Origin: Actinomycetota bacterium
GTDB taxonomy: Bacteria; Actinomycetota; Actinomycetes; Nanopelagicales; Nanopelagicaceae
Assembly (NCBI GenBank): GCA_009705185.1
Contig: WLCS01000009.1
Coordinates: forward strand, 1 to 15,240
Direction of reading: 5' to 3'
Length of the DNA: 15,240 nucleotides
Numbering within the stretch: the first letter of the stretch is position 1; the number at the start of each line of letters is the position of its first letter. Shown here in pieces: positions 1-7,370 of the stretch. The notes beneath the pieces are model-generated. The model worked only from the letters and a program-made list of their open reading frames with translations. It was not told where the DNA came from and did not search any database. The translations under genes and the position numbers were made by a program.

Positions 1-123
1 AAGCGTCGCAAGAAGGCAGCTGCTAAGAAGGCTGCTCCAAAGCGTCGTAAGAAGGCAGCAGCTAAGAAGGCTGCTCCAAAGCGTCGTAAGAAGAAGGCAG
101 CAGCAGCAACAGCAGCTGCTCCA
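1..123 (+). repeat. 39-bp in-frame tandem repeat coding the basic tail
   Basis: Units start at 1, 40 and 79, each opening with AAGCGTCG and closing with GCTGCTCCA. The first two are 39 bp and differ at only a few third-codon positions. The third is lengthened to 45 bp by an extra AAG and a GCA-rich stretch. Since the period is a multiple of three, unit gain or loss keeps the frame and only changes tail length. Confidence 0.75.
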
Positions 124-159
124 AAGCGCCGCCGTCGTAAGAAGGCAGCAGCTAAGTAA
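1..159 (+). CDS. C-terminal tail of a Lys/Ala/Arg-rich, probably nucleoid-associated protein (5' end outside window)
   Basis: Reading frame 1 is open from the first base to TAA at 157-159 and gives 52 residues made almost only of Lys, Arg, Ala and Pro, with one Thr. It is built from a repeated unit of about 13 residues (KRRKKAAAKKAAP). The first two units (1-39 and 40-78) are nearly identical at DNA level, the third is expanded by an Ala run, and the last ends RRRRKKAAAK. Such tails are known from histone H1-like proteins and from the C-terminal extension of actinobacterial HU (HupB), where they bind DNA non-specifically. The globular N-terminal domain lies outside the window, so the family cannot be named; a basic tail on an RNA-binding protein is the alternative. 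The stop is followed at once by a strong terminator, so this is the last gene of its transcript. Confidence 0.75.
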   Translation, partial: KRRKKAAAKKAAPKRRKKAAAKKAAPKRRKKKAAAATAAAPKRRRRKKAAAK

Positions 160-171
160 TTCATTACTTAT

Positions 172-205
172 AAAAAACCCCGCCAGGCAACTGGCGGGGT
201 TTTTT
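172..205. terminator. Bidirectional Rho-independent terminator
   Basis: A perfect 9-bp GC-rich stem (CCCCGCCAG, 178-186, with CTGGCGGGG, 191-199) closes on a GCAA loop of the GNRA type. It is flanked by six A on the left (172-177) and six T on the right (200-205), so it has a U-tract in either direction. It lies 12 bases after the stop of the basic-tail gene and 8 bases after the stop of the MarR gene on the other strand, and can serve both convergent transcripts. It is the only clear intrinsic terminator in the window. Confidence 0.93.
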
Positions 206-213
206 ATTTAAAA

Positions 214-696
214 CTATTCGACAGGTGGATTCTCTTTTAAGGAATCAGTAACTCGTTCAAATATTTCAGAGAGAACTTTCTGGTCTTCCTTATTCAGGTG
301 ATCAAGAAATCTCATGCGCACACTTTCAACATGGTCTGGTGCCGCAGCGACAATCGCCTTCCACCCCTTAGCTGTCATCACTGCAAAGTAGCCTCGCTTA
401 TCAATCGGACATGCTTCGCGCTTTACCCAGCCAGCCTTCTCCATCACTTTAATTCGATGCGAAAGGCGAGACCTGGAAAGCATCGCTACATCGGCAAGTT
501 CACTCATACGCATCTTGCGGTCAGGGGCGTCGCTGAGTTGGGCCAAGACCTCGTAATCCGCCATCGAAAGTTCGTGATCTTCTAAGTCGTAATCCAGGGC
601 TTCCAAAAGGCGGCGACTAGCGATGATGTATCGGCGCCAAGCCTTCATTTCGGCAGGGTTTAACCAGCGAGGTGTTGTAGCGTTTTGCCCTGTCAT
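214..696 (-). CDS. MarR-family winged-helix transcriptional regulator
   Basis: 160 residues, the usual size for a MarR dimer subunit. An N-terminal dimerisation helix region (about 1-40) is followed by the winged helix-turn-helix: helices around 46-72, a recognition helix around 74-87 (SRSRLSHRIKVME) and a wing ending in the conserved DKRG (99-102). The C-terminal helices (about 110-155) complete the dimer interface. MarR proteins are cytosolic repressors or activators that usually control a neighbouring gene and themselves; the ligand cannot be read from the sequence. The gene is divergent from the M13 endopeptidase, and a perfect inverted repeat (727-740) lies between them. The ATG at 696 is supported by a TACTAT -10-like box (704-709) seven bases upstream, implying a leaderless or nearly leaderless mRNA. 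Family assignment is firm; target and ligand are inferred or unknown. Confidence 0.92.
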   Translation of the reverse strand: MTGQNATTPRWLNPAEMKAWRRYIIASRRLLEALDYDLEDHELSMADYEVLAQLSDAPDRKMRMSELADVAMLSRSRLSHRIKVMEKAGWVKREACPIDKRGYFAVMTAKGWKAIVAAAPDHVESVRMRFLDHLNKEDQKVLSEIFERVTDSLKENPPVE

Positions 697-703
697 AACC
701 CCA

Positions 704-709
704 ATAGTA
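704..709 (-). promoter_or_regulatory. Candidate -10 box of the MarR gene (leaderless)
   Basis: On the minus strand TACTAT is followed by seven bases and the ATG, placing +1 at or next to the start codon. A 17-bp spacer would put the -35 element at 727-732, inside the inverted repeat, so a protein bound there would overlap this promoter. Confidence 0.55.
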
Positions 710-726
710 CGGTAGAAACAGAAAAC

Positions 727-740
727 GTTGAACTTTCAAC
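727..740. promoter_or_regulatory. Candidate MarR operator (perfect 6-2-6 inverted repeat)
   Basis: GTTGAACTTTCAAC reads GTTGAA-CT-TTCAAC, a perfect inverted repeat in the divergent gap between the MarR and M13 genes. Its TTGAA..TTCAA core resembles operators described for several MarR-family regulators. It overlaps the expected -35 region of the MarR promoter and lies directly before the candidate -10 of the M13 gene (TACTTT, 741-746). One dimer could therefore control both directions. Binding itself is inferred. Confidence 0.65.
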
Positions 741-746
741 TACTTT
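741..746 (+). promoter_or_regulatory. Candidate -10 box of the M13 endopeptidase gene
   Basis: TACTTT starts directly after the inverted repeat at 727-740 and would give +1 near 753, a few bases before the ATG at 760. No convincing -35 element is seen upstream, so this call is weak. Confidence 0.35.
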
Positions 747-759
747 ACACGCGCAAGAA

Positions 760-2724
760 ATGGACCTCATGAGCCTGGCTAAATCTGGAATTGATATCGC
801 ATCCCTTGATTCAAAGGTACGTCCGCAGGACGATCTCTTTCGCCACTACAACGGCAAATGGATTACTGAATACGAAATGCCTGCCGACCGTTCAAGTGAC
901 GGGATTTTCCGCAAGCTCCATGACGAAGCCGAGGCGCGAGTTCGAGACATTATTGAAAATTCGCAAGGCGCTGGGGAGGCTCAGAAAATTGGCGATCTCT
1001 ATAAATCGTTTATGGATACGGATGCAATCAAGGCCCGCGGAATATCCCCGATTGTTGATGACCTAGCTTCGATTGATCAGATAAAGAATGTGCACGATTT
1101 CATTTCGGTGATGGCCCGTTTAGAGATGCGCGGAATCGGTGGAATTTTCGGAGCAGCAATTTATCCCGATGCCATGGATTCAAATACCAATATCGTTTAC
1201 ATGGGCCAGGGCGGGCTCTCACTTCCGGATGAGTCCTACTACCGCGAAGAACAATTTGCAGAAATTCGAACTGCCTTCTTAGAACATGTCGAAAAGATGT
1301 GCGCACTGGTAGGTATCGCAAATGGCGCAGATGTAGCCAAAAGAATTCTGACTCTTGAAACTGAAATTGCGACCCACCATTGGGATCAAGTAAAAGATCG
1401 CGATGCAACTCTGACATATAACAAGCACAGCCGCGCAGAGCTTGAAGCCCTTGCCCCACACTTCTTATTCGACCTCTGGGCCGAGCATGCAAAGGTGCCG
1501 GCGAAGGCGCTGGAATATGTGGTGGTCTGCGAACCGTCATACTTCGAATCCGTATCCACAATGTTGGCAAACTTTGATGCCAATCGAGATTCTTGGATTG
1601 CCTGGCTCAAACTCAATCTCGTATCGGCGAGCGCCGCATATTTGACAGACGATATCGTGCAACAAAACTTCGAGTTCTACGCCAAGACTCTTTCGGGTAC
1701 TCCTCAAATTCGCGACCGCTGGAAGCGCGGAGTTTCCGTCACTCAAGGCGCACTCGGTGAGGCCATTGGAAAGGTGTATGTCGAAAGGTACTTCCCTGAA
1801 AAAGCTAAGACCGAGATGAAAGTTTTGGTCGACTATCTTCTTGAGGCATATCGCCTGAGCATTATTGATTTGCCATGGATGTCTGAAGCCACGAAAGCGA
1901 AGGCTTTGGAGAAACTAACAAAGTTCACGCCGAAAATTGGCTACCCAGATAAGTGGCGCGATTATTCAACGCTACAAATTTCAGCAGATGATTTGATTGG
2001 AAATCTCTGGCGCATTGCAGAATTCGACCATGCCTATGCGATTGCAAAAATCGGCGCCCCTGTCGATCGCGATGAATGGCATATGACTCCGCAGACAGTT
2101 AACGCGTATTACAACCCGCTGGCCAATGAGATCGTCTTTCCAGCCGCTATTTTGCAGCCACCTTTCTTTGACCTAGAGGCTGATATCGCAGCCAATTACG
2201 GGGGTATTGGGGCAGTTATTGGCCACGAAATCGGCCATGGCTTTGATGATCAGGGATCAAAATACGATGGCGATGGAAATATGGTCGATTGGTGGACCGA
2301 TGAAGATCGCGCAAAGTTCGAAGCACTTACAAAGGTATTGGTTAATCAGTTCGATGGCCTCTATCCCGAAAGTACGCCAGATATTCACGTCAATGGCGCC
2401 TTCACACTCGGTGAAAACATCGGAGATCTTGGTGGCCTTGCGATTGCATATAAGGCCTACAAATTAGCTCTGAAGGGCGCAGAGAGCCCCGTGATTGATG
2501 GTCTTACAGGTGATCAGAGATTCTTCTTGTCATACGCGCATTCGTGGCGTAATAAGAACCGCCCTGAAGAAGTTCGCCGCCGCATCGCAATTGATCCGCA
2601 CTCCCCTGATGAATTCCGTTGCAATCAAATCGTGCGCAATGTCCAGGAGTTCTACGACGCATTCGGGGTAACAGATAAAGATCAGCTATGGCTGGCCGAA
2701 CAGGAGCGCGTTCGTATTTGGTAG
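760..2724 (+). CDS. M13-family zinc endopeptidase (neprilysin/PepO type)
   Basis: 654 residues from the ATG at 760, matching the 630-700 of bacterial M13 enzymes. The diagnostic motifs are all present: NAYYNP at 448-453 (substrate backbone binding), the zinc motif HEIGH at 489-493 with catalytic Glu490, and GENIGD at 551-556 carrying the third zinc ligand Glu552. The large N-terminal helical lobe that caps the active site covers roughly residues 15-400. There is no signal peptide or membrane segment, so the enzyme should be cytosolic and act on oligopeptides, as PepO does in lactic acid bacteria. The frame stays open upstream to a TTG at 685, but that start would run into the MarR promoter and gene start, so I prefer 760 (769 is also possible). 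It is divergent from the MarR gene and probably under its control through the repeat at 727-740. Substrate unknown. Confidence 0.92.
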   Translation: MDLMSLAKSGIDIASLDSKVRPQDDLFRHYNGKWITEYEMPADRSSDGIFRKLHDEAEARVRDIIENSQGAGEAQKIGDLYKSFMDTDAIKARGISPIVDDLASIDQIKNVHDFISVMARLEMRGIGGIFGAAIYPDAMDSNTNIVYMGQGGLSLPDESYYREEQFAEIRTAFLEHVEKMCALVGIANGADVAKRILTLETEIATHHWDQVKDRDATLTYNKHSRAELEALAPHFLFDLWAEHAKVPAKALEYVVVCEPSYFESVSTMLANFDANRDSWIAWLKLNLVSASAAYLTDDIVQQNFEFYAKTLSGTPQIRDRWKRGVSVTQGALGEAIGKVYVERYFPEKAKTEMKVLVDYLLEAYRLSIIDLPWMSEATKAKALEKLTKFTPKIGYPDKWRDYSTLQISADDLIGNLWRIAEFDHAYAIAKIGAPVDRDEWHMTPQTVNAYYNPLANEIVFPAAILQPPFFDLEADIAANYGGIGAVIGHEIGHGFDDQGSKYDGDGNMVDWWTDEDRAKFEALTKVLVNQFDGLYPESTPDIHVNGAFTLGENIGDLGGLAIAYKAYKLALKGAESPVIDGLTGDQRFFLSYAHSWRNKNRPEEVRRRIAIDPHSPDEFRCNQIVRNVQEFYDAFGVTDKDQLWLAEQERVRIW

Positions 2725-2747
2725 TAAGCCAAATTTTTAATCGCTGA

Positions 2748-3617
2748 CTACTTAAGCAAGAGTGCCTGCGCCTGATCCAAAATCTCGGAGCGATACTTTT
2801 CGACTAAAGAGATATGGCCATGTCCTGGGACAAATTTAAGAACGGACCCTGGGATATGGGCTGCCAACCATTTTGAATGTGCATGTGGAACCATGAAATC
2901 GTCATCGCCTTGCCAGATGTACACCGGCTTAGTGATTGCAGCCAAATCAAATCCCCACTGTTTTACAAATGCTAAATCGTCATCAATCCAGCCATCGAAA
3001 CTTACTGCCATGGAACTGCGCATTACCGATGCCAATTGATCTGCGTATTCGCCATCGATGACCGCTTTATCTGCATCCCCAATGAGTCCACCAAATGCTT
3101 CACGCACTTGTTCTCCAGTGACGTTCTTCATTGCTGGTGCGTTTATTTCCATCCATGCTTCGATGGCCGCTTCGCCTTTAAGTGCTTCACCAAACTCGTC
3201 GTGATTTTCTGGTCCCATGCCCTCAAGGAAATCTAAGTCGCTGGCACCAAATGCACCGACACCAGCCAAAGTTATTGCGCCAATATTTCGGTGATCACTT
3301 GTATTTGCAAGTGCGTGCGGCCCGCCACCTGACCAACCAATAGCAACGAATTGCAAAATATTTTTTGCTTCAAGTAAGTAAGCGATATCAGAATTGTTGC
3401 TCAGAACTGATCGACCAAAATGGCGATCACTAGTTCCGTAACCTGCGCGACTATAAGAAATTGCGCGAATTCCGCGAGCTGCAGCCTCTTCTAACCAGGT
3501 GCTCCATGCAGAGACATGTCCTGGTGTGCCGTGATGGAAGACAATTGCTTTTTCAGATGTGATTCCGTTATCGGCAATCTCTAATTCGCGTCCATCTTTG
3601 AGTTTAAATTGAGGCAT
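2748..3617 (-). CDS. Alpha/beta hydrolase fold protein
   Basis: 289 residues with a complete alpha/beta hydrolase catalytic set: an oxyanion-hole HHGTPG at 28-33, the nucleophile elbow GWSGGG at 94-99 with Ser96, an acid in GDDDFMVP (Asp240 most likely) and the His of the closing GHGHISL (His268). A lid-like helical insertion lies around 120-215. There is no signal peptide, so it is cytosolic. The family includes esterases, lipases, haloperoxidases and C-C hydrolases, and nothing here fixes the substrate. The ATG at 3617 is supported by a TAGACT box six bases upstream. The gene is convergent with the M13 gene (23-bp gap, no terminator seen) and divergent from the tRNA-guanine transglycosylase gene with only 33 bp between the two starts. 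Confidence 0.9.
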   Translation of the reverse strand: MPQFKLKDGRELEIADNGITSEKAIVFHHGTPGHVSAWSTWLEEAAARGIRAISYSRAGYGTSDRHFGRSVLSNNSDIAYLLEAKNILQFVAIGWSGGGPHALANTSDHRNIGAITLAGVGAFGASDLDFLEGMGPENHDEFGEALKGEAAIEAWMEINAPAMKNVTGEQVREAFGGLIGDADKAVIDGEYADQLASVMRSSMAVSFDGWIDDDLAFVKQWGFDLAAITKPVYIWQGDDDFMVPHAHSKWLAAHIPGSVLKFVPGHGHISLVEKYRSEILDQAQALLLK

Positions 3618-3623
3618 TTGCTC

Positions 3624-3629
3624 AGTCTA
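3624..3629 (-). promoter_or_regulatory. Candidate -10 box of the alpha/beta hydrolase gene (leaderless)
   Basis: TAGACT on the minus strand, followed by GAGCAA and the ATG at 3617, so +1 would fall on the A of the start codon. It overlaps a longer TATAGA alternative two bases upstream. Confidence 0.5.
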
Positions 3630-3638
3630 TATCTCTGC

Positions 3639-3644
3639 CACAAT
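3639..3644 (+). promoter_or_regulatory. Candidate -10 box of the tgt gene (leaderless)
   Basis: CACAAT followed by TGGCAC and the ATG at 3651. The hexamer is weaker than its neighbours, but the six-base spacing and the TGGCAC spacer closely match the arrangement before 12225 and 14460 (TGCCAC). It supports the ATG at 3651 over the in-frame ATG at 3609. Confidence 0.45.
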
Positions 3645-3650
3645 TGGCAC

Positions 3651-4907
3651 ATGGCCCAATCTGATTCAGGTAAAGGATTCTCCTTCGAGATTTCCCATGC
3701 TGCCGAATCCGGGTTAGCCCGAGTAGGAACAATTACTACCCCGCACGGTGTTATCAATACCCCGGCATTCATTCCGGTCGGAACTAAAGCCACAGTGAAA
3801 ACTGTTCTGCCTGAAGCGATGGAAGATCTCGGTGCGCAAGCACTTTTGGCCAATGCGTATCACTTGTACTTACAACCAGGTCCGGATGTTTTAGATGAAG
3901 CTGGCGGCCTCGGTTCATTTATGAATTGGAATAAGCCAACTTTTACCGATAGCGGTGGATTCCAAGTGCTCTCATTAGGCGTTGGCTTTAAGAAAGTACT
4001 GGCGATGGATGCCCAAACTTTCAGATCCGATCAAGTGATTGCTAAAAATAAAGAACGGCTGGCGCATGTCGATGACGAAGGTGTTACTTTCAAAAGTCAC
4101 CTAGATGGTTCTATGCATCGATTTACTGCAGAGAGTTCCATGCAGATTCAGCATCAATTAGGCGCCGACATTATGTTCGCATTCGATGAATGCACAACGC
4201 TTCACAACACTCGCCCGTATCAAGAACTCGCGATGTCTCGCACATTCAACTGGGCAATTCGTTGCTTAGATGAACATAAACGCTTAACTGATTCACGAGT
4301 AGGCAAGCCATATCAAGCACTTTTCGGCGTCATTCAAGGCGCGCAGTATGAGGACTTACGTAAAAAAGCGGCACTCGATCTTGGCACCATGAGTCCTTCA
4401 GGAATTGAATTTGATGGTTTCGGAATTGGCGGAGCACTGGATAAAGATTCACTAGGCACCATTGTCGGATGGGTAAATTCGACGCTGCCTCAAGAGAAAC
4501 CTAAACACTTGCTCGGTATCGGCGCACCCGAAGATCTCTTCGTTGGAGTTGAAAACGGGGTCGATACATTCGACTGTGTGCTTGCTTCAAGAATTGCTAG
4601 GACAAGTGCGGTCTACACAATGGAAGGCCGATTTAACGTTTCGAATCAGCCGTATATCCGTGACTTCAATCCAATTGACGATGAATGCGATTGCTACACA
4701 TGTACGCATTACACACGCGCATATCTCTGCCATTTATTTAGAGGCAAAGAGATGATTGCCGGAACACTTGCCACCATTCATAACGAACGATTCATTGTGC
4801 GGTTAGTAGATCAGATGCGACAAGCGTTAATAGACGGCACTTTCCAAGATATGAAGAAAGATTTCATGGGGCGTTACAAGCACAAATCAGGTCAGTCTCG
4901 CGACTAG
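3651..4907 (+). CDS. tgt: tRNA-guanine transglycosylase (queuine tRNA-ribosyltransferase family)
   Basis: 418 residues. The enzyme exchanges guanine-34 of GUN-anticodon tRNAs (Tyr, His, Asp, Asn) for a queuosine precursor. Visible signatures are TDSGGFQ at 99-105 with the general acid/base Asp100, the nucleophile region DTFDC at 305-309, and the structural zinc site CDCYTC at 346-351 (Cys346, Cys348, Cys351) with His377, spaced 26 residues after the last Cys exactly as in the E. coli enzyme. The base-recognition loop reads GIGGALDKDSLG rather than the GGLAVGE form of the well-studied preQ1-using proteobacterial enzymes, so the accepted base (preQ1, preQ0 or salvaged queuine) is uncertain. No queuosine synthesis or uptake gene lies nearby. 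The frame extends to an upstream ATG at 3609, but that start overlaps the divergent hydrolase gene. It is convergent with zwf, with six bases between stops. Confidence 0.93.
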   Translation: MAQSDSGKGFSFEISHAAESGLARVGTITTPHGVINTPAFIPVGTKATVKTVLPEAMEDLGAQALLANAYHLYLQPGPDVLDEAGGLGSFMNWNKPTFTDSGGFQVLSLGVGFKKVLAMDAQTFRSDQVIAKNKERLAHVDDEGVTFKSHLDGSMHRFTAESSMQIQHQLGADIMFAFDECTTLHNTRPYQELAMSRTFNWAIRCLDEHKRLTDSRVGKPYQALFGVIQGAQYEDLRKKAALDLGTMSPSGIEFDGFGIGGALDKDSLGTIVGWVNSTLPQEKPKHLLGIGAPEDLFVGVENGVDTFDCVLASRIARTSAVYTMEGRFNVSNQPYIRDFNPIDDECDCYTCTHYTRAYLCHLFRGKEMIAGTLATIHNERFIVRLVDQMRQALIDGTFQDMKKDFMGRYKHKSGQSRD

Positions 4908-4913
4908 TTCAAA

Positions 4914-6302
4914 TTACTGGTGCAAACCTTTTAATTTATCCGCCTCAGTGCCAACTGGCGCCCATCCTCCAGGAACAAGATCTTCTGCCTCTGCAGGTCC
5001 CCAAGAACCGCTTTCGTAAGCGATAACAGGATTTGGATTCTTCAATAAATCTTCAAGAATCTGCCATGAATGTAAAACAGCATCGATACGAGTAAAGCGG
5101 AAGTGATCGCCCAACATTGCTGCACGTAACAAACGCTCGTATGGACCTTGGCGATCGCCAAACTCTGCAACGAATTCCACTGAGAGATCAACGGTTTCAG
5201 TGACGAGTTTTGTGCCTGGCTTCTTCGCCTGAAGTGAAAGATCTACGCCATCTTTCGCACCGAGTCGGAATCTGACTTGGTTGGAGTCAGCCTTTCCAAA
5301 GAGCGCACGTGGTGGTTGCTTAAATTCAACTATAACTTCAAGAACAGTCTCTGGCATCTTCTTACCTGTACGAAGGTAGATAGGAACTCCAGCCCAACGC
5401 CAGTTATCGATAAACAGCTTCATTGCGACGAAAGTTTCAGTATCGGAATTCTCGGTAACACCACTTTCATCTAAATAACCATCAAACTGCCCGCGAACAA
5501 CATCGTTCTTATTGATATCGCGGATTGCCGATAGAACTTTAATCTTTTCGTTCTGCATTGCTTCTGAACCCATATCAATTGGTGGTTCCATCGTAAGCAT
5601 GGTGAGTACCTGCAAGATGTGATTCTGCAGAACATCTCGAGTAGCGCCGACTCCGTCGTAGAACTTTCCACGACCATCGATACCAAAGTTTTCAGCCATC
5701 GTAATTTGAATGTTAGAAACGTAATTTCGATTCCAAACCGGCTCAAAGAGAGTATTGGCAAAGCGGAATACCAAGAGATCTTCAACTGCTTCTTTACCTA
5801 GGTAGTGATCGATACGGTAAATCTGCTCTTCGGGAAGCAATTTCTTAAGTTCAGCATCGAGTGACTTAGCACTTTCCAAATCGCGGCCAAATGGTTTTTC
5901 AACAACTACACGTGCGCGGCGGGTAATACCAACCATCGCAAGTGATTCAGTAATTTGCGCGAAGTATTCAGGTGCGATAGCTAAATAAATAACTGGCAAT
6001 TTAAAGTCTTTTATTGCCTCGGCTAGTGCCACAAAAGTTTGTGGATCTTCATAATCGCCAACAATGAGCTGCATTTCGCCAAGTAACTTGCCAAGAGCTG
6101 CTTCATCTACATCGGGTTTGCGGGCACGAACTGCGCTTTCTACATTCTCTTTAAATACTTCTTGGGTCCACTTCGATGACGCCACACCAAAGATCTGGAC
6201 ATCTAGTTCGCCTAAATCTTCAAGGTCATAAAGTGCTGGAAAAAGTTTCTTCTTCGCCAAGTCTCCGGTCGCGCCAAATAGAACTAATGCATCAGCTTTC
6301 AT
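4914..6302 (-). CDS. zwf: Glucose-6-phosphate 1-dehydrogenase
   Basis: 462 residues, somewhat shorter than the usual 480-510. It oxidises glucose-6-phosphate to 6-phosphogluconolactone, the entry step of the oxidative pentose-phosphate pathway. The N-terminal nucleotide-binding motif is [12 protein letters not shown] (9-20), EKPFG is at 135-139, and the substrate/catalytic signature RIDHYLGKE at 163-171 is intact. At the end of beta-strand 2 the sequence is GVASSKWT (39-46), where typical NADP-dependent enzymes carry an Arg, so NAD+ use or dual specificity is possible. The start lies two bases after the gnd stop, so the two are surely co-transcribed and probably translationally coupled. It is the last gene of the block and convergent with tgt. 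OpcA, often encoded next to actinobacterial zwf, is not present here. Confidence 0.95.
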   Translation of the reverse strand: MKADALVLFGATGDLAKKKLFPALYDLEDLGELDVQIFGVASSKWTQEVFKENVESAVRARKPDVDEAALGKLLGEMQLIVGDYEDPQTFVALAEAIKDFKLPVIYLAIAPEYFAQITESLAMVGITRRARVVVEKPFGRDLESAKSLDAELKKLLPEEQIYRIDHYLGKEAVEDLLVFRFANTLFEPVWNRNYVSNIQITMAENFGIDGRGKFYDGVGATRDVLQNHILQVLTMLTMEPPIDMGSEAMQNEKIKVLSAIRDINKNDVVRGQFDGYLDESGVTENSDTETFVAMKLFIDNWRWAGVPIYLRTGKKMPETVLEVIVEFKQPPRALFGKADSNQVRFRLGAKDGVDLSLQAKKPGTKLVTETVDLSVEFVAEFGDRQGPYERLLRAAMLGDHFRFTRIDAVLHSWQILEDLLKNPNPVIAYESGSWGPAEAEDLVPGGWAPVGTEADKLKGLHQ

Positions 6303-6304
6303 CC

Positions 6305-7285
6305 TTAAGCCTTGTTCCCTGGCTTCTCATTGTGCCCACCAAATTTGTAACGCATCGCGCTAAGAACTCGGTTAGCAAATTCATCATTGTTACGTGAAGC
6401 AAAACGCGCATATAAAGATGCACTCAATACATGCGCAGGAATGCCCGCTTCGATTGCCGCTTGAACAGTCCAACGACCTTCTCCGCTGTCACTTACCTCT
6501 GTTGAGTACTCCTTGAGCTCCGATGATTCAACGAGTGCTTGGGCAGTGAGATCAAGAAGCCATGATGCAACAACGCTTCCTCGGCGCCAAACTTCAGTAA
6601 TTGCAGGAATATCTAAATCATATGCAGGAGTCATTTCATCGGCTGCTTCGAAAATTGCAAGACCTTCTGCGAAAGCTGCCATCATTCCGTATTCAATTCC
6701 ATTATGAACCATCTTTACAAAGTGACCAGAACCAACTGGGCCGCAATGCAAGTATCCGTATTCAGCTTGGGCAGGTTCACCTGTGCGACCAGGTGTGCGC
6801 TCTGCTGATTCAATTCCTGGGCACAGCGCTTTGAAAATTGGGTCTAGCGAAGCAACAACGGCCTTATCTCCACCAATCATCAATGAATATCCGCGTTCTA
6901 AACCGTAGACGCCACCAGAAGTTCCGACATCAACAAAGTTAATTCCTTTTGCTTTCAGCAGCTCTGCGTTTTTCAAATCATTTTTATAATAACTATTTCC
7001 ACCATCAATAATCGTGTCTCCAGCTGAAAGATGCTCTGCCATCGCAGCAATAGTGGAATCTGTGACCGAAGCCGGAACCATAATCCAGACTGTGCGGGGC
7101 GCTGTAAGTTTTGCAGCAAGATCTGCCATATCTGATGCGCCGATTGCGCCTTCTGAAGCGAGTGATGTAACAGCATCTTGGCTCACATCAAAGACTGCCG
7201 ATGTGATGTTGTGACGAGCCAGGCGACGCACAATATTTGCGCCCATACGGCCAAGGCCGACCATTCCAAAATTAGTTGTTGTCAT
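6305..7285 (-). CDS. gnd: 6-phosphogluconate dehydrogenase, decarboxylating, short (GndA/YqeC-like) form
   Basis: 326 residues. It converts 6-phosphogluconate to ribulose-5-phosphate and CO2. The N-terminal Rossmann motif is GLGRMGANI (10-18), followed by the family signatures [20 protein letters not shown] and [20 protein letters not shown], the last holding the catalytic Lys and Asn. The length identifies the short class; the classical enzyme has about 470-480 residues with a duplicated helical domain. Asp33 at the end of the second beta-strand (VFDVS) is the residue type expected for NAD+ rather than NADP+. The gene sits between pgl (85-bp gap upstream) and zwf (2-bp gap downstream). The gap before it carries a TAGGCA box at leaderless spacing and a 12-bp palindrome, so it may also have its own promoter. 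Confidence 0.94.
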   Translation of the reverse strand: MTTTNFGMVGLGRMGANIVRRLARHNITSAVFDVSQDAVTSLASEGAIGASDMADLAAKLTAPRTVWIMVPASVTDSTIAAMAEHLSAGDTIIDGGNSYYKNDLKNAELLKAKGINFVDVGTSGGVYGLERGYSLMIGGDKAVVASLDPIFKALCPGIESAERTPGRTGEPAQAEYGYLHCGPVGSGHFVKMVHNGIEYGMMAAFAEGLAIFEAADEMTPAYDLDIPAITEVWRRGSVVASWLLDLTAQALVESSELKEYSTEVSDSGEGRWTVQAAIEAGIPAHVLSASLYARFASRNNDEFANRVLSAMRYKFGGHNEKPGNKA

Positions 7286-7291
7286 CTGTGA

Positions 7292-7297
7292 TGCCTA
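7292..7297 (-). promoter_or_regulatory. Weak candidate -10 box before gnd (leaderless spacing)
   Basis: TAGGCA on the minus strand, six bases (TCACAG) before the ATG at 7285. The last base deviates from the usual T. An alternative TATAGA lies farther upstream (about 7331-7338), which would give a leader of about 40 bases containing the palindrome at 7312-7323. Confidence 0.3.
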
Positions 7298-7311
7298 TTC
7301 GCTTGAAAACG

Positions 7312-7323
7312 CTCAACGTTGAG
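7312..7323. promoter_or_regulatory. 12-bp perfect palindrome upstream of gnd
   Basis: CTCAACGTTGAG is a perfect palindrome in the 85-bp pgl-gnd gap, 26 bases before the gnd start. Its position near the candidate promoters suggests an operator for an internal gnd-zwf transcript. The binding protein is unknown, and the half-site differs from the GGGTGA sites near the LAL gene and from the MarR repeat. Confidence 0.4.
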
Positions 7324-7370
7324 GAGTTCAGTCTATAGGAATTTCGCAGTAACTTCCGAATTTTCCTTAT

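Noticed and set aside
1..130. Repeats at the window start as a CRISPR or structural DNA repeat
   Set aside because: The period is 39 bp with no spacers, and the units code an uninterrupted Lys/Arg/Ala frame ending in a stop, so this is a protein repeat.
685..759. Upstream TTG start extending the M13 endopeptidase by 25 residues
   Set aside because: It would overlap the MarR gene start and place coding sequence over both promoters and the inverted repeat; the added residues do not look like part of the family.
1100..1570. 156-codon open frame antisense to the M13 gene
   Set aside because: Composition rich in Arg, Pro and His with no recognisable motif; a shadow of a firmly identified gene.
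3609..3650. Upstream in-frame ATG adding 14 residues to Tgt
   Set aside because: It overlaps the divergent hydrolase start and covers its promoter; the ATG at 3651 has a -10-like box at the spacing seen for other genes here.
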